From Asterias amurensis (Eukaryota > Echinodermata > Asteroidea > Forcipulatida > Asteriidae): a stretch of 64,000 bases of DNA. The translations under genes were made by a program, and so were the position numbers. The stretch lies in the NCBI RefSeq assembly GCF_032118995.1, contig NC_092652.1, forward strand, positions 23,983,044-24,047,043, given 5' to 3'. The notes beneath the pieces are model-generated. The model had not been told where the DNA came from, made no database searches, and was given only the letters and a program-made list of their open reading frames with translations. Below, piece by piece: positions 44,501 through 56,100 of the stretch (positions are counted from its first letter, which is position 1; each line of letters begins with the position of its first letter).

Positions 44501-47500
44501 GGCAGCAGTCAACAAGGAGAGAGGGCTGTTGTGTCCATCCTTGTCAGCAAAGAATTTCTTAAGATGTGCGTAGCCGGGGAAGTAGATAGCAGAGAAGGGG
44601 ATGTCTCGAAGAAAACACGCTCTGGCACCCTAGATCAGAACAGATTTGAAAAAATGAATGAATAACAAACTATGAATTTAATGTAGCTTTCCGTTCATCA
44701 TACTACTTTCATGCCAAATTTATCAAGATCCATTCACAGTGAAGGAAACCTATTGTGGAAAAGTTCAGCAGCAGAAATCAGAGGCAGAGGATGTTTACAG
44801 TTTTTGAGGCATTGCATGTTGAGGTATCAATATATACTCAGTTTGCGGTAGTACATCTACTTTGCTCCTTGGAGACGAGGTCTTGTTTTTTTTATACTAC
44901 CACAGAGTAGATTTCAGAATTCGGGAGACTACTTATTTGTAAGAGACTACTATCAGCCTGGGCTACAACTTTTGCTTGGTGGATCGAGGGGAGTTTTCGT
45001 TGTTAAATTCACTGCAGCAGAGTGAGATCTAAATGGGTCTCAACCTTTTTTGACTAGCTTGCTCTAGACAACGTCAGGAGACTGAAGATGTTTCTTACCT
45101 TATACAGACCAAAGAATCCCAAATCTCTGACGACGGTGATGGCACTGACTCTGGGTCCCGCCTGAATCTCACCAGCTACCTGCAACCGGATCTTCACAAT
45201 CTCTAATGGATTGGTGAACATCACTTGAGATCCACCAGCCTGTAAATTCAATTATAATAAAGTCATACCACAAGAAATAAGCCAACTTGTTGAAGAAAAT
45301 TATTACCAGTACAGATTTGGCATGGAGCGTAACGTTTTGTTTTGTCAGCTCAAAAAATTTGAAGGTACTTTATCAGAAATTGCCTTTTTAAAAATTTGAT
45401 TACATTTGTTTTCATGAGAGATTGCCTAATATCACAAGGCCACCTCAAGGTCTGGGCTACACTTAACGAGTTTGAACTGTTGACCCAAATCAACTGCCAT
45501 AAGGGGCTTGTTGCCGCCAACCCTTGAGGCTGAAACAGGTTTACCTCCTTTACAGTACGTATTTGATGTTACGTAGTTTTGGAGCAAGAGGTTATTTTTC
45601 ACCAACAAATTTGATACTTGTCTTTGACAATTACCAAAAGTATACCCTTGGCGCTAAAGGGTTTGGGTACTTTTTTGTAGCACAACACACAATGTCAACA
45701 GATTTACATTATTTAAGCATGTACAAACATATTAACCAGTATTGGTATTTCATATCATTACTGGTAAATACGTTTTACATGCTAAAATAACGTTTGTCTC
45801 GTGGATACAGACATTGTTTTGTGATTCAATTCTCAAAAACTACAGCACCTTTATAGCAAGTAATATTTTAAGGGAAGCTTTCTGCCATCTTTATCTTCAA
45901 ATAAAAATCTGTGGACATTGTGTGTTGTGTCCAACAAAAAGGCTATTTGTTTCATAATTCAATGAGACACTTACACAGCCTCCTGCCAGACATTCAGCCC
46001 AAAATGGTATACTTCCGTCTTTGTTCCTCATATGATCTCGGACAAAGTCGTTCATGGTGAGCTTGATGGCCTTCTCTGGAGCCACACCCACCAGCTGAGG
46101 GGGCAACCCTGTTAAAAAAAAAGCAAGATTGTTTAAATACGTTCCTGCCGCTAATGGTATACAAATATCCCACTCTGCCCTGACTTTGTGCGATTGTTTC
46201 GGGATAGTTGAGCACAGGGCAACTCTTTTAAATAGTTTGTTGCAAATTTTGTATGTCAAAATTTGCATCGCATTCGCATTCAAAGGAAGTATGTACCGAG
46301 TAAACCACCTTTATGGCTAAGCCGTTCTCTATACTGATCTCAACCTTGCTATGAAAAACTAAAAATGTAGAAACTATGCTTGGGGCAAGTTTCCGCTAAG
46401 CAGGAGAAGAGAGGGGGTGAAAACTCAGTAAGCAAGGTGGTGACCTACCTCTATAGAGACCCATGATGCCTTCGTGTCTGATGACTTTAGTAAAACAGTC
46501 CAAGCTGTTCTCGTACATCAACTCGCCGACCAAACCTCCACGCTGGTTCTGCATCCTGGTCTTGACCAGATCGATCGGATACACGGCAGTAGCTCCAACA
46601 GCTGTCAATAAAAAAAAACATACATGGGAGATTTTTTGTCAACTCCGGGCTCAATTTTGTAAGACTAGTAAATAAGCAGCTGTTTTGTACTTACAGGGCC
46701 TCCCTTAGCAGAATTTCTCTTTCATAAAGCTGTTTACTGTAAGCAAGGTTAGCGCATGAGTGACACAACAAAGCAAATTCATGGTGAACGTGCATGCCAT
46801 TTAGAAATTTTCTGCAAACTTTAAAAAAACATGGTGAAGTATGTTTTTTGCTTATGCAAATTTTTCTGATACAGTTAGCACAAATATGCTTATACCGGTA
46901 AACAGCTTATTGAAATTGGGCCTAAATCACAACCCAATCTCACAGCAGAGTTAAACCCTAAACCCTGACACTTTCAGACTTTGATAAGAGCAATAGACGC
47001 TAAACCACTTACCTCTTAGTTTTAGCAATGGGGTGTCAGGCCTTGGTCTTAAGCTTTTTGCTAAGTAGCCAACCGGGCTAATAAACTCTGGGTTTAGTAG
47101 CCCTGATTTTAAACATGTATTGTCATAAATTTACCCTTCTGATGCATTAATGGTAACAATCACAACCAGTGTACTAGGCAAACAAAGTTTCACTCACTCA
47201 GTCAAAAATAGATTAGCCAATTTAAAAAATGTATTGTTCACATCTGAATATGAGCATTTTAAACAAGTAGTTTGCACAGTTTTTAGTAGCCCACAGGGCA
47301 AGTTGAGAGGTGGTGTTTACTAGCCTGTGACAATGTATGCTGGGTTAGTGTGTTAAGGGTGAGGCCTGGGCATTATGTGTAAGGCATTAGATATTTTCTT
47401 CCATGGTAAAAAAACGCCCCCTGGTATCTCAGTAGTATGGCTCAGTAAGCTAACCGCTTCAATAACTTTATACTATCAGCTCCAGACCAGACAGAAAACA

Positions 47501-50097
47501 GTCTGGCATGTCTAGAAGAACGTACCAGGTGAAATGGTTATAAAGGTAGGCAGTGAATACCAGGTGGGCTTATAGGCCCCAAGGGGGGCTGTTTTTTACC
47601 GTGGAAGAAAATATATCATGCTTAAAGGCAGTGAACACTATTGGTAATTTACTCAAAATAATTATTAGCATAAAACCTTACTTGGTAACGAGTAATGGGG
47701 AGAGATTGATAGTATAAAACATTATGAGAAACGGCTCCCTCTGAAGTGACGCAGTTTTCGAGAAAGAAGTAATTTTCCACAAATTTGGTTTTTGAGACCT
47801 CAGATTTAAAATTTGAGGTCACGAAATCAAGCATCTGAAAGCACACAACTTCGTGTGACATGGGTGTTTTTTCTTTCATTATTATCTCGCAACTTCGACG
47901 ACCAATTGAGTTCAAATTTTCACAGGTTTGTTATTTCATGTTTGTGTTGAGATACACCAAGTGAGAAGACTGGTCTTTGACAATTACCAATAGTGTCCTG
48001 TTACAGCAGGTATGTTGATTTTTCTATCTCGGACTTCTGTCTCTTGAGGGCGCTATTTTCAGCCGAGCCACAAACAATCGAGCAACATTGTAAAACTAAA
48101 GCTAAGATTTCTGAGCCCCTTTTTGCCATCTAAATTTGTCCACATTCCATTCTACCACAGACCTTGGACACAGGTAAATACATCTTTGAGTATCATAGTT
48201 CCATTTGCAGTAATTTTAGGTGTTTTGGACTATTTGAAAGTCGTGTTTTTTAATGACTTATTTAATGAAGTTCTGTAACGTTTTTTGGAGTTGAAATGCA
48301 CATGTTATAAGCAGTTTCTATTTAGTGATAGATAGTTAGCACAGTTTAATGTTGCTTCAGTTACTTGAAACTTAATGAGTGTATTGTTCCTTAACTTGCA
48401 GTTTTTACGTGAACCTAGTGAACTACGTAGTGAACCTATTGAACCTACTGAACACAATCAATGACAGTAAACAGAGTGAATACATAGATACCTGGAGAGA
48501 GTTGTATACTGAGAACGAGGAAACTGTACAAGTTGAGAAGAGCAATAAAAGACAAGAACTGTACAAACTGATAAAACTCTCAAGAATTTATTGTCATGTA
48601 CACTTTGTGCATGTCGCCGCCACATGTCCAGTGTCTTTAAGTTACCGGTCTGTTGTATTGTGATGGCTACTTACCACCAGCCACAGCACCAAGAGCAAAC
48701 CTATAGATAGACTCCATGGCCTGGATGATCACGGTCCTCTTGACTTCCTGTTTTGGTTGCTGGACTTGAAGTTCACCGACGAGGTCACCCTTTGGAGCTA
48801 CTTTATTAAGGTCGGCCATCGTGATACGACTGTTTTAACGGATTAGAAGAAAAGGACATACAATACAAACTGGTAAAATAACCATTCCTAGTGTGACGGG
48901 TCTTTTTCTTCAGCTGCGCCACGTATCCGGAACCCTCTACCATTTAATCTTTTGTACCACAAAATTCAAATCTCTTCTCAAAACTGATATTATGTCACAG
49001 CTTTTCAGCTTGGCAGTTTGAGTGATATGATTGGACAGAGCTTAGCAGTTCTAGTGATATGATTGGTCAGAGCTTAGCAGTTTGAGTGGTACGATTGGTC
49101 GAGCTTGGCAGTTCTAGTGATATGATTGGTTGAGCTTGGCAGTTTTTAGTGATTTGATTGACCGGTTTAAACTTACCCTGTGGAGCTGTCCATACAGCAG
49201 AGGTGAAACAGAATGGAAACCTCCAGGGGTGTGACCTGTGAGAACTGTTGAGCTACGTGTAAGAACTCCTCTGATAAAGATAACAAGTACAGACAGGATT
49301 GGAAATAACACTTTCTGTATTTAATCATCACCATACGCCCAGACATGACAAATTTTTCATGAATTTAATAAAAATTATCTGTCAATAAGGCAAAGACGAG
49401 GGCCTTTATCGCACGGCAACGACCCTGCAAGGTTTTAAACGGACGTGTAAGAATGAGCCACTACTCATTTATTCCCATTACTAAATGCCCTTTTGTTAAA
49501 AAACGTTAAAAAGTACAACTATAGACACTTTGGTTTGAAATATATATTTTCAATAATTTTGTGAAGAATCTGTTGGACATTGTTTATCAGAAAAGAGGTT
49601 GCCAACATAAATTAAGAAAAAGTTTGGCCTTAAAAAAATAGTTGTGGAAAAAATCACCTGTTTTTGCTTGTTTCTGCACAAACGATCGATATTTCCGACA
49701 AACAACCCATTTAGCTTGATAGCATCATATTTGGAACTTTTGTTAGTGGAAACCGTTGGCATAAGTTTGACACCGTCAGGGATGTTATGGGCTGTTGAAA
49801 AGAAAACTAAAACCAAGAGCAGAAAGCGTGATAGCTTGCTAGTACGACAGATTTCGAAACCCCTACTCTGCATAAGGTTTATCGCGAATAGTAAAATATC
49901 AAGAGAGGGCGCTGTTGAACCCACACAAAGGTATAGGTGTTGCGTGCGCGAGTCGTACAAACTGCATAGTAACCGCCCCATATTCCTTCCCACAATGCAG
50001 TGCGTTTCTGAATCGCGATAAACCTTACTCTGGGGTGTTCCATATGATTTTCTTATGAATTTGATCTTAGCTAAATAAAAAAAAAAAATTATCTTTG

Positions 50098-50132
<35 letters not shown>

Positions 50133-53100
50133 GACGCAAAGAAGGTCCTTAATGATTTGTTTTTAGAATTTTAACAAAACCTGGATTTTCGGTTGAAAAA
50201 GGAGAATCAATGTCCCTGCACCATGGACTGTCTACCTTGGACTCCTACCTTTTGTGACAGCTGCTATGGGGTCTGAGTCTGTAATATCAGAGTGAATCTT
50301 CTTGATGAGATCCATCCGACTGAGTAGAGAGTTAAAAGCATTGAAGTACGGGAAGCTCACTAAATGCTTGGTCTCTCCACCTGCAACCTGTGGGAGGAGA
50401 CGGGGTGGCAGACAATGTACAAACATGATTTGTGAATGGGATTGGAGTCAGGTGCTGTGCACAAGGGTGAAGTCGAGACATCAGTATTTAACTCAAAAGG
50501 CTTTGTTCGAGATCATGCTCAATCAGCCATTGATCAGGCACGACAACTCCATTTCAAAAATTACTAACGTTTCACAATCTCCTGAACAACAACAATAAGA
50601 CCACCCTGCTCCAAGTTTTCATGAAATTGCCAAGACTACTTTGTTCCATTAGTGTAAAAAATTAAGATAGTTTCTTTTATCCTGATAGGATTGTTTCTGA
50701 GGTGTCAGGGTCTGATGGCCAAGTGGTCGAGGGTGGCGGACTCCAGTTCTGTAGTTTACAGCATGTGGGTTCGAATCCTGGCCAGGTCAGTTGAGACAGC
50801 TGTGTCCTTGCAGAATGCACTTTATCCCAATTGCTAAAAATGGGTACCGTTGTCCCAGGGAAATCTGTCCGCGACCACCAGAGATTTTGTCCCCTATATG
50901 AGAAACTAACGTGGGCTGAAAGGGGCTGTGTCAAGAGGGCATTTTCAGAAGCAGTTCATGCACAGTTTGCGGTATGATGGTAAAGGGGGGGGGGGGGGAA
51001 TCTCCGGCGGGACAGAATCTCCTGAAACACAGGTGAGCGCTGGGGAGTAATCTTCAATGGACTGGCATTCTGCCCACAGCAAAACTCTCAATCGTTTAGC
51101 CAATAAATCTAATATAGTTTTCATTTGACAATTAAAGACTTGCCTTGAAAGAAACCTAAATCACCTACCGAAACAAGATTGGCTTCTACATAATCTGTCA
51201 GGAGATGAGACGAGATGGTGGTCATGATCTTGCGGAACTCTAACGCGTTGATGACACCAAGGTGGTCCTTGTCAAATCTATCAAAGGCCTGTCTAGCATG
51301 CTCTTCTTGTAAACTCTGTGAAAAAGTGCACAACAGTAGCAAAAGTTTATTATTATCATTATATTTCTTGTAAAGAAACCAAAGATGTCTCATAAGTGAA
51401 CTAAATCAATGTAGTTCGCAAGCCTGAGGAAATCTCTAAACAAGGGTGCTTGCTATGTGAACCAGAAACACTGGGGTTAACCCCTACCCTTTCACTGTAG
51501 CTTGCAAGCCTGATAAAACCTGTAAACAAGGGTGCTTGGTATGTGAACCAGAAACACTGGGGTTAACCCCTACCCTTTCACTGTAGCTCGCAAGCCTGTG
51601 GAAACCTGTAAACAAGGATGCTTGCTACATGTATGTGAACCAGAAACACCAAGGTTAACCCCTACTCTTCCACGATAAGTTTCTGGGTTCTTTTACGTGC
51701 ACTTCTAATCCTAGAACACAGGTTGTAGGTTATAATAATAACAAGTTCTTATATAGCGCATTTCACAATAAACTGTATCAATGCGCTTTACATTAGTCCC
51801 CTGGTCATTGGGCCAATAAACATCCCTTTAATCTTTCTCAGCTCCCATTAGGGAGTATACAGCCCCGAGCTGCCGTGGCGCTCCGAAAGCTTTTCATTCG
51901 CAATATCAACCTCTACCCTCGCAGGTACCCATTTATACCCTTGGGTGAAGAGAAGCAATTATAGTAAAGCATCTTGCTCAAGGACACAAGTGTCACGACC
52001 GGGATTCGAACCCACACTCCGATGAATTAGCACCAGAACTTGAATTCGATGCTCTTAACCACTCGGCCATGACACTCTACAGGTCTTAAAATATCCCATC
52101 CAAAGGACAGAGAACTACGGTAAAGTACCTTACTCAGGGATACAAGTGTCCATAACCGGGACTCCAACTGATACTCTGGTGATCAGAAACACCAGGGGTC
52201 GATTTCACAAAGGTAGTCCCAACTTTGGACTATTCCTAAGTAATGCTAAGAGACAGGACTGGTCCTAATTTAGGACCAGTACCTTTTCCTAACTTAGGAC
52301 TGGTCCTATCTCTTAGCATTGCCTAGGACTAGTCCTAAGTTAAGACTACCTTTGTGATATCCACCCCAGAGCTAGAGTCTGGTGCTCTTAACCTCTTGGC
52401 CACGACTCGATGTCCCTGTGGTCTTGGTGATTGCTTCCATCACACCTTGTGTTTTCCGACCGACTTGGAATAATCCAAGCCACTATCAGTGAGTTACATG
52501 AGTACACCAACCCAGGCCTGTATGATTTGTTTTTGAAAGGGCAAGGGCACCGAGGAATTTTCTCCTTGGTAAAGGGCACCCTATGAGGAAATTGTAAATT
52601 TCTACTGGGGCATGTAGGCAATCGCCTTCGTTTCCTTCATGAAGTATCAGGCCTGCCAACCCTTACCAAAAAAATGATACATCTTTATTCAAAGAGGGAA
52701 CTCTACGTACCCAGAGAAATTGTGTAAATTCAGCGTAGGACAGTTCTTTCTTCTTGTCTTTTCCAAAATGCCTGGTGACAAACGAACAGTCAAAGTTGAA
52801 CGGGATCTGTTGGTATACCTCGGTGGCGCTGATCACCTTCTTAAACTCCTCTGATCAATACAAATCAATATAATCAATAGTTAATAATTGTACAGACAAC
52901 ACATAATAAGTGTGCAAGCTCAAGGTTCTCTTTTAACAATGGTTCGCTGGCAAAATAAGGGAATAAAAGGGTAGCGACGAGTTCCTCAACGTACGATTAA
53001 AGCCGGCAGGTTCGGCGGCCGTGTGATAAAGGCCTGAGCTGCACAGCAACGACCTTGCAAGGTTTTAAATGGATGTTGAAGAACGAGTCACTACTCTTTT

Positions 53101-56100
53101 ATTCCCATTCATAAATGCCCTTCTGTTAAACAACGTAAACAAATACAGTTTGAGACACTTTAACAATGAAAATTTGAGGTTTGAATTTTTGTTTCCCAAA
53201 ACTTTGTGAAGAATCTGTTCGAGGCGCATGGGTTGTGTGTACGGGTGCGCGCTTAGATTATGCGCTGATAGCTATGATTTGCGCATTCCGCTTGACAATC
53301 TTGCGCAACCGACACGCATAAGCCAGCTCAGTGTGTGCATAAACAGAGCTCAAGTGTGCATTAACAAAAGGTTTATGCACACCCACATGACGCTCTCCAC
53401 CAATAGGAGTAGAGAAACTGTTTATGAATGCCAGTTAATAGACCACTCAGCCACAAAACTCAACAAAACAGTATCCACTCTTGTGTAAATGTCTAAAACC
53501 TTCAAGGCTAATACAGGTTAACGAAAGGTAAATCACTCACCAAACGACACAAATCCCGAGCCGTTGGTGTCGAAAAGCTGAAAAGCTACCATGTGAAGTG
53601 CATCTGGAGAACATAACAGTGCCTCAAAGGCCTGGAACTCTATGAAGGATATCAGGCTGGAAATAAACGCAAACAACAGGTGCATCGTGAGAAATGGAAA
53701 ATTTACATTGGTAATAGTAGTGTGCACAAACTGCAAACATCCTGAAAATGGGAGGCGGTCAAGAGCTTGGTCGAGACATGGAATACTCATTAGATAGAAA
53801 AACTATAGCGCCCACCGCAATTGCTTTGGTGCCCAGTGTTTTTGCTGTTTTTAATCCAAGTTGTGAAAACTTCAAATGAAACCTACATTTTGTAAGTCCT
53901 TGATGCATTAGGCATGTTGCATAAAGTAGCTGAAACTGCAACCAAGGACTGTGTTATCTTAAAATGGCCTAATATTCACCTCGCTAGTTTTGAGGAAGCA
54001 ATCTGTTCAATAACCTACCCGTCTTTTGTCTGGTCCACAACGCCAGCAAGCAGTTTCATAGTGTGAGGATTGTAGTTTCTTTCTGGTTGCATTCCCAGGA
54101 AACCACGGATAAAATCCTCAGCATTCATGAACTTTTCTCCATCTTTGTCTACTCCAGCATACTAAAAACAAGAACAAAGGATACTCATAGGCTTGAGGGC
54201 AAATGGGCAAGTTTTAAGTATTCAAACCAAACCCAATTTATCACCTATTGCTCCAATACACCTGTATCACTGTGTGTTATCATGGAGGTAGAAATAGATC
54301 TTTCTAACTCCATGGTGTTATACAGTAAAGTAAGCATTGGCACAGTCGCAACGTTTGATGTGCACAAGGGGTTAATTTCAGTCCTGTTTTTTGCAGCATG
54401 AATCGCACCCGCATACCATCGCACACGAAAGCCCCCACATGAGTGCAAATAATCACACGATTTATCCCTCCAAAATGAACCTGCCTTGCGATATCATACC
54501 AAGGTTATCCACTAAGGGCAATTACTATTTCTAGGGCAGCTTTTAAGGCCAGAAAGTATAGGAACCCAATTCTATGATTTTGTTTTCTAGGATGGGAAGG
54601 AACTTTCATAACTACATAAACACATCATGCCAAAATGTCTTGTCTAATAGTAATCAGCAAAACTAATCGATAAGGAATTCTGACGTCTCACTTGAAATTT
54701 TCACTCATCACTTCAACTTGTAGGACAAAACTGTTTCCTGTTTTGTTTCGAATGGCAGTGCTGGGAAAAGCAATGAAGAACAAAAAACTTTACACTCATC
54801 ACTTTAACTTGTAAGACCACAGTTTCCTCTTTTGTTTCGTTTGGCAGTTTGGGGAAGAAGCAATGAATAGAATATTAGAATACAAAACAACGCCCGGGGA
54901 ATGTGGCCAAATGTTTAGACATGAGAACCATTAGCCAAATAACTGACCTTGGAGAAAATCTGCCTCAGCTGAGCCGTGTCTGCTCTCTTTACAAGATGAA
55001 GGGTCTAGAAGAAAAACAAAACAAAAACATTTAAGTGTTAAAGGCACTGGATACTATTGGTATCACCGTTAGCATCAAAACTTACTTGTTAACAATCAAT
55101 GGAGAGCTGTTGATAGCATAAAACATTGTGAGAAACGGCTCCCTCTGAAGTAATGTAGTAGATTCCATAAATGACCTTCGCAAAACGGTCAGTCAGACAA
55201 AAAGCCAAATGTAGCCTTGGAATGACTGCAAACAGGTGAGACCAAGTAACTGGGGCGCCTACCCTACTCTTTTTTTCAAATTTGTTCATTATCAGTTGTA
55301 CTACGTAGCAGGACCGCTATTAAAAGAAGAAAAAAAAGGAGAACAGCGCCGAGCAAGCTGAGCAAGGTATTTTACTCATATCAATCAATCATTGTCGAAA
55401 AATGATCAGAAAGAGAGTTTAATGTATTGTTTTTTAAAGGTTTTATTACCTCAGACAGATCAAAATCAAATGACCGTTATTTTCACAATCATATACTTTT
55501 ATTTTTAATAGGTTGTTTCATTTGGTCAAATTTGTGTTTGATCTAATGTTTATTTTTATGAGGGGGAGGGGGGGGGGGGTTACACTGAGTTTGTCTGATT
55601 TATTTACTAAAAACTTAGTTAAAATGAAAGGTACAGTCGAGGGAGCTCCAATCCACATCCACACATGAAAAGTCTAATTCTGTTTCATCATCAGTTTGTC
55701 TAACAATAGAGTTTTATTTACCAAAATGTTAAGGTTTTTGGTAGCCTTGCTCAAGGCAGTCGCATTATTCGCTCCGAAAAGACGCCGCTGTAAACCCACC
55801 CGTATACCCTGTTCGTGGTGCGTGCGATCACACCGCATGACCCACCCGTATACACACTGTCAGATCGTACGAATACTGTTCACACAAGTCATCGCACTTG
55901 CACCACTAACCGCATGCGGAGGCCGTCAGGCCGACAGCCTTGTCGGGTCTGTATCTTCCGGGTTTAATGTGTTGTATTGAAAAAATTCCACTTTGGGGGG
56001 GCTCTCGGATATGCTAGTATGCAGCTCATGAATATGTATATCGTTCGTCAGACCTATCAGACAACACAGAATGTGAGGCAAATGAATTATTCATTTTGAC

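Noticed and set aside
48379-48663. 94-codon open frame
   Set aside because: It lies across the end of the solo LTR and into the MITE; no protein resemblance.
49550-50021. Open frames of 147 and 125 codons on opposite strands
   Set aside because: In a carrier-gene intron made of repeats; no recognisable domains and no splice support.
51411-51672. CRISPR-like regular repeats
   Set aside because: Units are directly joined with no spacers and only three copies, in an animal intron; a tandem array, not CRISPR.
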